DNA from: Anisus vortex
Taxonomy: Eukaryota; Mollusca; Gastropoda; Planorbidae
Length of the DNA stretch: 64,000 nucleotides
Direction: 5' to 3'
NCBI GenBank assembly: GCA_949126835.1
Contig: OX421502.1
Coordinates: 41,377,473-41,441,472 of the forward strand
Made by a program: the position numbers and the translations under genes. The notes under the pieces are model-generated. The model made no database searches. It was not told where the DNA came from and saw only the letters and a program-made list of their open reading frames with translations. Shown piece by piece: positions 49,660-61,539 of this stretch (position 1 is its first letter; each line of letters starts with the position of its first letter).

Positions 49660-52600
49660 ACCATTTAGGTTCCGGGTCATCATTCAAAATGTATTTCTTG
49701 GTTGTTGGTTATAGTTATCTAAAAACTAGAAATTAAATGTTTTGTAAGTGACAAAACAATATAACATAACATAGTTCTCACTAAACTTCAGTACCGGTAG
49801 TCAGTTGTCTTCTCAACTTAAAAAATATTGTTTGTATCATAGAATATCACATGTAATTAAAAAATAATGTATGCATCATTAAATTCCTTTCATTCATTTT
49901 ACTTAGGTGATATCTAGTATAATTCATATCTGCCCTTTAGGGTTAAAGTCCACTGAAAAAAAGACAAGTTTTAAACTTATGACAATATTATACAATTAAA
50001 ATGTGCAAGTTCCTATGTCAATTATTGTAAATTAGAAATAATTGTTTTTTTATGTATATTTTCTTAACTGCATACTTGGCTTGTTCCTTAATCCTAACCA
50101 TTAATCACATCTTGATTTTAAATCTAGAAAGACTTCCCTAATTTTATACATAATAATAATAATGGATTCCTCATAATTATAAGAAATTATTCATATTTCC
50201 ATCAGGCAATACACATTAAGTTTGCTTTAGTGCAAAAATTTCTTGCATAATAATCCATCTATTAAGTTGTGTGTATGATATGATTTAAGACTAAGAAGTC
50301 AAAAAGTTTCATCATTATGTAAGTTTAAGGTGATGTAGAAATCATTATATAACTTTAAGGTGATGTAGAAATCATTATATAACTTTAAGGTGATGTAGAT
50401 ATCATTATGTAAGTGTAAGAAGAAGATGTAGATATCAATATGTAAGTGTAAACTGATGATGTAGATATCAATATGTAACTTGTGTAAGAAGAATATGTAA
50501 GTGTAAACTGATGATGTATCTGGAAAAATTAAGTACTGACCAGGTACAAACTGAAGGAAACAAAATTTTTGATTCAGGTTAAAGGCAAAGAAATGAAAAC
50601 TAATGAAAAATTCTCTGAATAAAAAAATAAATAAAATGTTAGAATAGAAAGACAAATGTTAAGCAAGTCAAATGTTTTATTATTCAGTTCTCAACAAAAA
50701 TCTTTGGTCAGTCCCAGTGTCATTTTTTTCCTTAGATTACCGAGTACATCTCTAAAGCTGTATTAATTTAAAGTTATGTTTCAATTTAAACATAATTAAG
50801 AATTTAAACAAATGAAGAATTTTAACTTTCCACTTTAATTATGAAAATTTGTTGTTTTTTTTTATTAAATAATTTATTACAATTTAGTGTCTTAGTTGGT
50901 AATGATGTAATACTTGCAGTCTTAATAATTTTTTATGCACCAAAAGATAAAAGATGGTAAATAATGTTACAAGTATTCAATTTTTGTAAGAAAGAAAGTA
51001 TAAAAAAGTTACTTTTTGCTGACTCAGCAATTTTTTTTTATATTTTTTTTTTTGGGGGGGGGGGGGGGGGGAATTAAAGTGTTTCTTATTGATTTGTGAA
51101 ATTTCATTTCATTGAGTTGTTTGAAGTTGGCATCAATTGTACCCGGTAATGCTTTCTTTCTTTGTTTTGTTTAACACTGGCCTACATATAATCAATGTTT
51201 TGTTATCATAGAAAATGACTTGTATTCAAAGTTATAATCTAAATGTGACCTTGACCTAGTCGAATACCTTACAGTTAAATTTAGAAAAAAAAAACTTCTG
51301 CTGATGCTTTTTCTAATGTTCTATAATGAAAACTCATGTTTTAATCTTGGCAGCCTCAAGGTTTCTATATTTAAAGTCAACATTCCCTTATTATGAAATG
51401 CATATACCATATATCAGTACATTATAAGGAGTAGCCTACGACCATTTTCACTGTTTTATATATTTATTGTTTGTAAATTGAGTAAATGGAACTAAAGGAA
51501 TCTAGAAAAGAAGCATTTATTACATCAGTCTGTTAAGCTATAGGATTTGTATGTTTAGCTTTAAGCTAAAGGCTTTGTATGTTCAGCTTTAAGCAATAGG
51601 CTTTGTATGTTTAGCTTTAAGCTATAGACTTTGTATTTTCAGCCTTAAGCTATAGGCTTTGTATGCAAGAAAAATTCTGAAGTAAATGTGTTGCTTTTTG
51701 CTTCTGGTTATTTATTTATGGCTTACAAGTTATTATTCAGCACTAAACTGAACTCCCTGTTGTGTTAGTTTGTTCATTACCTGTGATATTTTTAGGGCAT
51801 GAGGGTTCTTCATAGTCTGCTGATTGTACAACTACTGGTATTGTGGCAGTGGCATTCTTGTAAACATTTTCTAGCTTGTCTTGGAGGAAAGAGTTGGGCA
51901 TTGTGCTGGCCACATCATTCTATTTGTAGAATGGTTAAAAATTTAAATGATTGAAATTATTGGACTAGCACTAATAATTTTTTGCCTTTACATTACTGTT
52001 TTATAAAAACTCCATTCATGTCCTATATTAGGGCTTCAGGCAGATAGATATATGTGCCTACATTACAATACTAAACCAGGTGAACTTATGACCTTCAAAA
52101 ACAATTATTTCCTTTGACCTGCCTACCAGTACACTTTGAAACCAAATAAAATGTTATTTTCTATAATCCAGTATATATATATACACTTGTATACAGACTT
52201 ATTTCAATATCATAAACAAATTTAAATTGTAGATTGTTTGGTAGACCATTAAGATAATATCTTTGAAAAAGTTTATTGTTCAATAAAAAGTATTAGAGCA
52301 TTAAAAAATGTTGAGTTGAAGACTTCTGTTAGTCTTTTATTTTTTCACTTTTTTTATGTTCTCATTATTACAGTATTTTTGCAAAGTTGAATAGCTTTGA
52401 AATGAGTATAGGCTATTCAATTGTAGAAGTGACAATGATTGAAAAATAAAAAGTAATTTTACCATCAAGCAGAACAAAGTAAAATTGTAATTAATTCAAA
52501 AATAGGGCAGCCATAAAGCTCTTTGCCAACCTTAAAAAAATTTATATTTTTATTTCTGTATTTTTCCCTTTTATTTTGTGGCTTTAAAATTCACAAAACT

Positions 52601-53117
52601 TTTAAAACATAAGATTTAAGTTGCTGCATGAAAAATCAATATTATGTATTGATATATTAAAATAGTTTTTCATGCACATATCATATTGAGGTAAACAAGA
52701 AAAAAACAACTTTAGTCTTGATCTAATAAAATTTAATAAAATTTTAAAGTAAAGTTTTGTTGTACTATTCTTTCTTGGGGTAACTGTCTATACCCTCTAG
52801 GATTTTCTTAAAGCCATCTTGATAATAAGAATGTTTAAAATTTGGCCATGTCTATGGACAATTAATTAGAAAAAAAGCTTGATGCAACAATGTAAACTCG
52901 GTTTAAAAACAATTATATTAAAAACAACATAAGTTAACTAGCTAGTTATCTGTAAAATGTTCAAAGTTTGATCTATACATTTTAATAGACTTTTAAATCC
53001 ATCCCGATTTTTTGAATTTTCTGACAAAGTGAACCAAAAAAAGCTGAGAAAAACAGATTTGAAAAATGTATATATAGGCCAGGCATTATTACACAAACAT
53101 CTATTCAGTACAACAAA
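49660..53117. other. gene-free downstream region
   Basis: AT-rich sequence with no coding block I can support. It includes short repeats at 50305-50520 (aagtttaaggtgatgtagaa type) and 51530-51665 (agctttaagctataggcttt type) and an uninterrupted G run near 51053-51071. Several AATAAA motifs occur, so part of it could be extended 3' UTR. Confidence 0.55.
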
Positions 53118-53510
53118 ATTGTGATCACTCTAAAGTCTTGAAATACTTGTAAATATAGACTTAATGTGGTTACAACTCTAAAGTCTTGAAATACTTGTAA
53201 ATGTAGACTTAATGCGGTTACAACTTTAAAGTCTTGAAATACTTGTAAATGTAGACTTAATGTGGTTACAACTCTAAAGTCTTGAAATACTTGTAAATGT
53301 AGACTTAATGTGGTTACAACTCTAAAGTCTTGAAATACTTGTAAATGTAGACTTAATGTGGTTACAACTCTAAAGTCTTGAAATACTTGTAAATGTAGAC
53401 TTAATGTGGTTACAACTCTAAAGTCTTGAAATACTTGTAAATGTAGACTTAATGTGGTTACAACTCTAAAGTCTTGAAATACTTGTAAATGTAGACTTAA
53501 TGTTTACAAC
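53118..53510. repeat. 48 bp minisatellite, ~8 copies
   Basis: Unit actctaaagtcttgaaatac followed by ttgtaaatgtagacttaatgtggttaca. It ends some 35 bp before the hAT element. Confidence 0.93.
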
Positions 53511-53810
53511 TCTCAATTTAATGTAAAAAAGCAAACTTTCTAATCCAGGGGTCGGCAACCTGCGGATCGCGAGCCACATGGGGCTCTTTCGATGTCGAGA
53601 TGCGGCTCTCCAGTTCCAAGCGCAAATATTAATAATAATTTTTTTTAATACTGCAAAAAAAAAAATATATGTACGGTATACTGCAAACAGGATAAAAACA
53701 CTCAACAGAGAACCGTGAGAATAGGTGGAGTAGAGAGTAGTTGGACAGCTGACAGCCGCTAGTCAAGAGTTCCACCCAGCGGACGGTAGTATTCAGTCTT
53801 CCTCGGAGAT

Positions 53811-55280
53811 GACCTTCCGACTTGCCTCATTTGTCAAGAAAAACTTGCACACAATAAGAAGTCAAATTTGGAGAGACACTTGACTACAAAACATACCAGA
53901 TTCGCTGCTAAATATCCAACCTGTGACGCATGGAAAAAAACTGTTAAAGTGCGTTAAAAACAAAACAACAGTCGAGTTCTATGCTAAGTAACTCGGCGCA
54001 ATTTTCAAATAATTTAAATCTGGCAAGCTTTGCAATATCACTACACATTGTAAAAAAGAGGAAAACCATTCACAGATGGTGAGTACGTCAAAGATTGTTT
54101 CATACGTGGAGCTGAAGATGATTTCAAAAACAAAATGGAAATTATGAAGATTTGCCATTATCTGCTAAAACAGTACAAGATAGAAATGCTAAACTGTCGT
54201 CAAATGTAATACATAGGCAAGTAGAAGTCATTCAACTGGCTTCTGCTTTATCACTTGCTATGTGTGAGTCTTGCGACATAAAAGACACGGCACAAGTTAC
54301 CCTTTTCGTTGGGTAAGTTTATATGTCAGCCCAAGGTCCAAAAGAAGAACTGCTAGGATTACTGCCGCTCAGGGCAAACTCGTGGAGAAGATATAGCAAA
54401 TGTTGTGCAAAAATACCTGGAATACTATAAAATCGTTTCCATAGCAGCTGATGGAGCCAAAAGTATGACAGAAATATAAAAAGAGCTAACAAAAAATTCT
54501 TTGGCAAAAAAATAAACCACGAAATTTTAACGTTTTACTGCATAATTGATCAAAAGGCGCTTTTTGCCCAAACATATCCGGCTGAAATAGTTGAGGTCAT
54601 GAACTTGTTAATTAAGATCATTAACAATATTTTGGCAAAAGCACTCTACCAGTTTAAGGAATTTCTTGAAGAAATAGAAAGCCAGTATTCTGATCTACTT
54701 CTGCACAATAAAGTGTGATGGCTTTCCAAAGGTAACGTGTTGAAACGTTTTGCTTCTTGCTTGAATGAAATCAAAACATTCTTCAACGAAATGCATTGTC
54801 CATCCCGAATTGAAAGAAGACAAATGGCTGCAAAAACTCAAATTCATTCAAATACCAAGGAGATCAACATTGAGCCATTTGGAATTGATGCTGGTTCGCT
54901 TCAAATGCAATTTCTGGATTTGAAAACCAAACACTTGTAGAGTGGCAAGTTCACAAAACTCAATAACAAATTAGAAGAGTTGGAGGTCCAGAAAAGCATA
55001 AACGTCATGTCGTCATGTTGCGCAACTGGACAGCTCTAAAAGAAATGCCGCGAGTTGAGGCACTCACAATTGACGCATGGAACATTAAATAGTCTTCCAT
55101 AATGCTACAGTGAGGTGAAGAAGTTGGCATTTACAGTGCTGACGATCTTCGGGTCAACATATTCGTGCGAGCAAGCGTTCTCTTGTATAAATATAATAAA
55201 TAGTAAAATAAGAAGCATACTAACAAATAAAGTTCTTGAGGCGTGGTTGAAACTGAAAACAACAAGTTATGAGTTATGAG
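53811..55280 (+). pseudogene. hAT transposase relic (ZBED5/GTF2IRD2-like)
   Basis: Pieces in several frames match the hAT transposase group related to ZBED5 and GTF2IRD2: an N-terminal zinc finger PTCLICQEKLAHNKKSN with LERHLTTKH; ADGAKSMT near 54450; ALYQFKEFLEEIESQYSDLL and LSKGNVLKRFASCLNEIKTF around 54640-54780; and the C-terminal dimerisation end SCEQAFSCINIINSKIRS and NKVLEAWLKLKTTSYE up to 55275. Many frameshifts and stops make it inactive. A full enzyme would cut and join the terminal repeats. Confidence 0.85.
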
Positions 55281-55593
55281 CCAGATTTAACCAAACTTTC
55301 AAAAGGCATGCAAGGCCAATGCTCCCATTGATGTAACAACTGTAACTATCTATTATTCAATAATTATAGTTATATTATTTGATTACTAATACAATTATTC
55401 TAGCAGAGTAAGCTAAACTACTTTATAATGTTTTGTGCGAAATATGTGTTTGTTTTTATAAATAAATATAATTTCCTATTTAAAGCTATTTATTTTAAAT
55501 CAAAAATCAAATATATATACTAATCCTAATTAAATAGGGGCCTACCGGTACCATAATATTGAAACAAAAATGTTAGTGGCTCTTTAAAAACTG

Positions 55594-58500
55594 GAAAATC
55601 TTATCTTATCTTATACATTACAGACGCTCCTTCTATAAAGAAGATTATTGCGTCCTACGCTCATCCGTGGTCCGAGTCTAGTCTTGCATTTTTATTAATG
55701 TTTTAAATGATGTTAGGTTATTGGTTTTCCTGGTTTGTTCAGGCAACCCATTCCATGCCCGAATGCCACTCGGGAAGAAAGAGTACTTATATGCATTTGT
55801 TCTCGCATAAGGGACAAGGAAGGTGTTTTTGTCTTTATGTTTATCTGAGCTTTGCAACAGATTGTTATTGGGTTGTATTTCTAAATTAGAGTTTAATGCC
55901 TTATGTATTATTACTACTTTACTCTTTGCCCTTCTGTCCTCTAGTGTTTCTAGGTTTAGTGATTTTACTAATGGTGTTACTCTTGTCAATTGGGAATATT
56001 CACTAGTTATAAACCTTGCAGCTCTTTTTTGAATTTGTTCTAATTTTTTAATGTTTTCTTTAGTTGATGGGTCCCATACAGATCCTGCATATTCTAGTAT
56101 AGGCCTAACTAATGTGAGATAGCATTTTAGTTTTATGTTCTTATTACATTTGTAAAAGTTCCTTTTTATGAATCCTAATGTTTTGTTTGATTTTTTAATT
56201 ACTTCATCAATGTGAGGGTTCCAAGATAACTTATCATTTATTATTACTCCTAGATACTTAGCATTGCTAGTTTGAGTTAGTTCTTTACCATGAATGAAGT
56301 AGTTTGTTATTATTTGTTTCTTTTTCTTGGATACCCTTATTAGTTGGCATTTTTCTGGGTGAAAAGACATACTCCAGTTTGATTCCCATTTTTGTAGTTC
56401 ATCTAGGTCTTTTTGTAAGAGTTCACTATCTTTTCCTGTCTTTATTATTCTATAAATTATGCAATCATCAGCAAATAATCTTACTTTTGTGCCTGTGTTG
56501 ATGCAATTTGGCAGATCATTAATGTAAATTAGAAATAGTAGGGGCCCTAGAACAGTTCCTTGTGGAACTCCTGAGTTTACTGTTATTGGTGATGACTTAG
56601 AGCCATTTATTATCACTGTTTGTTCTCTGCCTATAAGAAAGTCCTGAATCCACTGATGTAAGGGACCAGAGATGCCAAAGTATTTAAGTTTTTTAAGAAG
56701 ACTAGAATGATGAACTTTTTCAAATGCTTTTGAAAAATCTAGTAATATAGCATCAATTTGGTTGTTATTATCTAATCCCTTAGACAAGTCATCTATTAAG
56801 CCTATCAATTGAGTCTCACATGATCTATTTTTCCTGAAGCCATGTTGGTGTGGGCACAGTGCATTTAGTTTGTCTAGATGGTTTACTATACTACTATATA
56901 TTATATGTTCAAGTAATTTACATGTTATGCTTGTTAGAGAAACAGGTCTATAATTTCCGGGGTCAGATTTATCTCCTTTTTTGAAAAGGGGGGTTACATT
57001 GGCTAATTTCCAATCTTTGGGCACTTTGCCCTGGTTTAGAGAGGCCTGAAAAAGTATTTTAAAGATTGGAGATATTTCATTAGTTAGTTCTTTAAGCAGT
57101 CTTGCTGGTATTTCATCTGGACCAGAAGCTTTGTTTACTTTTAAGTTTGTTAGGAGTTGTTTAATGCCTTTTTCATCTACATTTATATTTCCTATCTCTT
57201 CTAGTTTGTTTAAATTTATGAATATTTCTTTGTCACCTGGATTTGAAAAAGATGATGCGAAGTGAGTGTTTAGGATATTAGCTTTAGTTTCATTATCATT
57301 ACAAGTTTTGTTGTTTTGGCCTTTTAGTGGAGCTATGCCTGTAGTGTCCATTTTTCTTGATTTAATGTAGGACCATAAGTTTTTATTATTATCTTTAGAA
57401 ATTACATTGTTTACATATTCATTCTGCAGCTGTCTGCTTAGTTTCTGAGTTAAATGTTTAATTTTTAGGTATTTTTTATGTAGTCTAATTGAATTAGTTG
57501 CCTTAAACTTTTTGAATAGATTTTCTTTTTGTTTACACAGTTTCTTTAGTTTAGTGTTAAACCAACATTTGTTAATTTTATTTCATGTTTGTTTTGTTGG
57601 CACAGAGTCAGCCATTATTGCTTTTAAGTTGGTTTTTATAAATTGCCAAATATCTTCAACTGGACTATCTATATTGTATTTAGTAAGAAAATTGGTTTGG
57701 AATTTTATTGCTGCTTGATGTAGTTCTGTTGTGTTACATTTATTCCAGAGATAAATTATTCTTTTAGGTTTCTTGCTAATTTGGATTTTTATTTTGTTAT
57801 TTACTCTGACAATATCATGATCTGAAAGTCCAGGGATTATTTCATAATCTAATACTAGTCCTGGTCTGTTCGTTAAAAATAAATCTAGTATATTATGGTT
57901 TCTTGTTGGTTTTTTATTAATTTGGTCTAAGTTTAGATTTTGGATGGTATTGATAAACATTTCATTTATTTCTTTTGTGTTTTGGTGCTTTTCTATAGAG
58001 TAGCTATTCCAATTTATATCAGGGAGGTTGAAGTCCCCCATTATCCAAATTATAGCATTTTTATATTTAGTTTCAATACTTGTCAGCTGATTACACAGAT
58101 CAGACATGTACTCTGATGTTGAGTTTGGTGGTCTGTAAACACTGCCTACAATTAGTGGTTTGGAATTAGGTCTGCTTATTTTACAAAATACTGACTCTAT
58201 GTTATTTTGAGGTTCTAATTTAATTTCTTCAGCTATTAGGGTAGATTTTATGGCTAGTAAGACTCCTCCATGCCTGTCTGACCTATCTTTCCTAAAAATT
58301 TCATAATTATTATTGAATATCTCTGTGTTGTAAATATCTGGGTTAAGCCATGTTTCGGAACCTGCAATTATGTCTGGTTCTTCCTTATTTATTAAAAGTT
58401 CCAAATCAGCTTTTTTATTTTTAATGCTTTGGAAATTTATTGTAAGAGTTTTGAGGTGATGCTGATTTGGGGTTTTATGGGATTTAGTGTTAAAGAGTGT

Positions 58501-58763
58501 CTTTTTACTTTTTTTTATTGGTGTTGATCTAGCTAAGGGTTTATTTAGGTCTAAATTATTAACTTCTGGGCTTGTCAAGGCACTGTAGGGGTTTGTGGTA
58601 TCCAGGTCATGAGAATTAAACAGACCTGAACTAAATTGTGGCAACCCACACTGTACACAGTGCCAAGAGGCATCTTTATTTCCTAATGCTATATAAATTG
58701 GGGTGTTCATATGCAAGCATGCAGCATGGTACCATTCATCACATTTTGTAAATTGTAACTTTT
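55594..58763 (-). mobile_element. CR1/jockey-like LINE nested in the hAT element
   Basis: The minus-strand element is 5'-truncated within its PHD-like finger (near 58763) and ends at 55594 with a short repeat tail, (ataag)n on its own strand, after gacgcaataatcttctttat. The same 3' terminal sequence recurs at 59484-59535. The hAT right end resumes immediately beyond 58763. Confidence 0.85.
55678..58762 (-). pseudogene. LINE ORF2: endonuclease and reverse transcriptase, one in-frame stop
   Basis: One reading frame of about 1030 codons is interrupted only by TGA at 57583-57585. Domains in order: a remnant PHD-like finger (KCDEWYHAACLHM and WHCVQCG); APE endonuclease (INFQSIKNKKADLELLI, SETWL, GDFNLPDINW, LSDHDIV); a linker; and reverse transcriptase (ASGPDEIPARLLKEL, YRPVSLTSITCKLLEHII, LLDFSKAFEKVHH, GVPQGTVLGPLLFLIYINDL, RLFADDCII). 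The catalytic FADD box and the endonuclease SDH are intact. The first residues of the open frame (MRRKSQK) derive from the hAT terminus, not from the LINE. The element is recent, but dead because of the truncation and the stop. Confidence 0.9.
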
Positions 58764-58804
58764 GGCTCTTCCGTCTCAAAAGGTTGCAGACCCCTGTTCT
58801 AATC

Positions 58805-59270
58805 CCATTTTGCTTTTGTTCATAGGGCAGTGAGTAATTATATGTGTCTCAAATCATATCAATGATATCATATCAATCAAAACTCATTTTATTGAACCAA
58901 ATTATTATAAAATTAATAAATATCATTGTAATCATTTTATTTCTTTTCCTTTTGGGGTAAAATAACCATTTCTACCTTTTTAAATATAATTTTATGGGCA
59001 TTACGAAACTATAGAAAAAACACTTTCTAGTTATTTTTCTATTGACATAAAACAAATTATTTACTTGTATACTTGTAATAAAATATGAAAAAACAACTAG
59101 AAATAATAATCAATTAAAGAAATTCACTGAACCACAAAAACAAGATTGACAACAATTTAGTTTTAAATGCACAAATCATTTTAATCACCAAACACTTAGA
59201 ATATTTTAGGACAATTTAAACATTATCATTAACATGATAAACATTAAAAAAATTAAAAGAATTAGTTTTA
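58805..59270. other. intergenic AT-rich sequence
   Basis: No coding or repeat structure I can support. The 3' UTR of the minus-strand gene ending at 59275 probably lies here. The aataaa complement tttatt occurs more than once. Confidence 0.5.
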
Positions 59271-59274
59271 GAAT

Positions 59275-59395
59275 TTAAGATAATGCACTAAGAAACTGAT
59301 CAACATTGGCAGATGTTCTTATTGCACTATGATCAAAGTGAGTGCGACTGGCTCTGTGACCTTGGCATTGGAGAATTGTAACTAGCTTATCAAGT
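59275..59395 (-). CDS. terminal exon of the TRMT1-like gene
   Basis: 39 codons plus TAA, entered at phase 2 after acceptor cttgcag. It is the strongest family match (LDKLVTILQCQGHRASRTHF). Confidence 0.75.
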
Positions 59396-61090
59396 CTGCA
59401 AGTAAAAGCCAGAATAAATAATTAAATTAATTATGCACAACATCCAAACAAACTTAACTATGCACAACATCCATACAAACTTAATCTTATCTTATACATT
59501 ACAGACGCTCCTTCTATAAAGAAGATTATTGCGTCTGTGATGAGGTGCTTGAAGTTTGCACCCGCTGTCACACAATGGATGGATTTTGAAGTCCACCCGT
59601 GGCTTGTTGTCTAGCGGTACGATTACTTTGGTTATGTCCCTCTACTTCTTACAAATTTCTATTTGGTTCACCGTGGTATACATTACTAAGTTGACAGACG
59701 TACAACATAAAGTACTATAAGCAAATAAATCAACAATTCAGTGTTGGTTATATAAATATATAACGATGAGTTTAATCATATATATATATATATATAGTTC
59801 TTACTTAAAAATGGAATAATAATAATAAAATCCAAGTATATCGAAAGTATAGTTCACACACACAATGGCAAATATAGCCAAAGTTTAGGCAATGCCGTGC
59901 AATGGTAATACAGCGAAAGTTTTGGCAAGGCCGTACAATGGCGAATATAGCGGAAGTGTATGAAAAAACTGAACAATGGCGAACACTTAAAATCCTTTGG
60001 GTACACGAATATTATAGTCTGGATATAAACAGAAAATTCAGTTTAATATAAAAATAAAAGCAATGTTCATTGGCGGTATATTCTGTTCATTGGCAGTATA
60101 TTCTATGTTTCTATCAGTTCTATCTTATGTTCTATTCTATGTTTCTATCAGTTCTATCTTATGTTCAATTCTATGTCCAGGTCCTATATCCTATAGATCC
60201 TATAGGTTCCCCAGCATCGCCCATTGCACTATTAGACAGCTTTGTATAAAGCGGCTATCTGCTACAAGTTCAGGATCGCACTGAAGTATTCAGATTCATC
60301 TCTAGCGTTCCCCGACCCAAGTCGATTCTGGTTGGTTGTCCTAACACTAACACCATGTGACCAGGTTGAGGGTGGGGGATTTTAATCAACATGGCGATAA
60401 TTAAGATTTGAGGAAAGTTCACGAAAACATAGAGACATTAATCTCAGATAAAGTTTTGAGAGGCACCGGAAACAATTTCCAGGTGAAAACTTACAATAAC
60501 AGAATCTTCTAGTCCCAGACAATCGGGCGACTTGAACATCCCAGTGATAATCTGGATACACTTAGAACGTAACTATTATAAACACACCAAGTGAGCAATG
60601 AGCACAGTTTAGTATTAAAAAACATCAACTTACTTTGGAATATTGGTTCTTCTAAATTTACTAATGTTGTAATAAAAGGACACATCATCATTACAATCAA
60701 TTTTTGGCAGCTTTGTGCATGTTGGACTCTGACAATCTGTTGCTTTTCTTTTTAATGGTATGGCACCAGTAATTACAGATTGGTTGGTACCAGTGGGCAC
60801 AGATTGGGTGGCACCAGTGATCACAGATTGGGTGGCACCAATGGGCGCAGATTGGGTGGCATCAGTGGACACAGATTGGGTGGCATCAGTGGACACAGAT
60901 TGGGTGTCTTTATCAATGTTTACACTTGCATGACTATTCTCTTCAGACTGGACTATATCTTTACCATTCTGGTCTTTGGTAAGATTTTGTTCTACACCAT
61001 TCTTATATGAGTTTGTGCAGGTGACTTCAGGGGTTTGTTGACTCGATAAAACTGACATTCTTGCACTGATACTATCGGGACATAAACATT
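59275..61090 (-). CDS. TRMT1/TRMT1L-like C-terminus, last two exons
   Basis: Two minus-strand exons join in phase: 61090-60634 (donor gtaagt) and 59395-59275 (acceptor ttgcag), giving ~190 residues to TAA. The end, DVSFYYNISKFRRTNIPK, LDKLVTILQCQGHRASRTHF and DHSAIRTSANVDQF, resembles the C-terminus of Trm1-family tRNA guanine-26 N2,N2-dimethyltransferases, especially the TRMT1L form (FYYN, SRTHFD, VRTDAP pattern). Family resemblance was judged from memory and not searched. Before it lie a lysine/arginine patch (PLKRKATD) and an eight-residue coding repeat, TQSVSTDA, in six or so variants. The exon at 61090 starts mid-codon, so earlier exons lie to the right. The catalytic methyltransferase domain is not in the visible part. 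Confidence 0.72.
59475..59545 (-). mobile_element. second copy of the LINE 3' tail
   Basis: cttatcttatacattacaga followed by cgctccttctataaagaaga and ttattgcgtc is nearly identical to 55594-55650. Beyond it the sequence differs from the LINE at 55.6 kb, so it is either another subfamily or a SINE borrowing the tail. It lies in the intron of the TRMT1-like gene. Confidence 0.7.
59546..60633 (-). other. intron of the TRMT1-like gene
   Basis: Between the two minus-strand exons. It contains three degenerate ~50-bp repeats around 59865-59985 (caatggcgaatatagcggaa type) and a short duplicated segment at 60100-60180 (tatgtttctatcagttctat). Nothing else is recognisable. Confidence 0.5.
60634..61090 (-). 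CDS. penultimate exon of the TRMT1-like gene, coding minisatellite
   Basis: 457 bp, entered at phase 1 and left at phase 2. A methionine at 61056-61058 (MSVLSSQQTPEVTC) could also be a start, but an acceptor ttgcag at 61091-61096 and open codons above it (CLCPDSISAR) favour an internal exon. The region 60780-60910 is a 24-bp coding repeat (ttgggtggcatcagtggaca on plus). Confidence 0.65.
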
Positions 61091-61096
61091 CTGCAA

Positions 61097-61346
61097 CTAA
61101 TGGTAATGGTAATTTATATAGCGCTTCTATCCATGCTATTTTAGCATGCTCAGTGCGCTCTAGAAGACTATTAATCTGTGAGAGGTTTCACTGCTGCCGG
61201 TTAAGCGCATGTGATAACAACTCAATATTAACGTCATCTAGTCCCAAAACTCCTGTAGGGCGACAGGGATCTGCCGGTGGCGGGGCTCGAACCCGCGACG
61301 TGTCAAGTGGTTTTTTAGTTGACAGTCTGGTGAGCTAACCGCTAAC
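61097..61346 (-). mobile_element. tRNA-derived SINE
   Basis: On the minus strand the head reads gcggttagctcaccagactg with an A-box-like TAGCTCACCAGA (61326-61337) and the B box GGTTCGAGCCCC (61282-61293), as in a tRNA. A tRNA-unrelated body follows, and a 3' tail (attacc)n at about 61098-61114. It sits just upstream of the acceptor at 61091, so its tail forms part of that splice region. Confidence 0.85.
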
Positions 61347-61349
61347 AAA

Positions 61350-61539
61350 TAAAGCAAATGAATTAAATTCTTATTTTAAATATAAATAGATAAGGTTTAA
61401 TTTAAATTAAACCAGAAAACATAACAATAAACTGATCTGATGAATAAAAGTGACATAAAAAAAATCACTGACCATATCTCGATCAGTTGCAATAGTTGAT
61501 AATGGAATTTAGAAATCATCATATCGTAATCAAATTCAC
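61350..61539. mobile_element. retroelement fragment, partner of 46600-46870
   Basis: Diverged copy of the dispersed sequence at 46600-46870 (tataaatagataaggtttaa, gttgataatggaatttagaa). It directly adjoins the gag ORF. Confidence 0.6.

Larger units (their letters stand above)
53546..58796 (+). mobile_element. hAT DNA transposon, 5.25 kb, with nested LINE
   Basis: The left terminus CAGGGGTCGGCAACCT is inverted at the right end (aggttgcagacccctg). A perfect 8-bp target duplication, ttctaatc, lies at 53538-53545 and 58797-58804. A decayed transposase runs left to right in the first 1.7 kb. The right part is split by a LINE. Without the LINE the element would be roughly 2.1 kb. It lies downstream of KIDINS220. 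Confidence 0.93.

Noticed and set aside
50299..50655. 118-residue minus ORF rich in aromatic residues.
   Set aside because: Covers a degenerate tandem repeat (ggtgatgtagaaatcatt) downstream of the gene, with no family resemblance.
55707..57718. Several plus-strand ORFs of 60-69 residues.
   Set aside because: Antisense shadows of the LINE reverse transcriptase and endonuclease.
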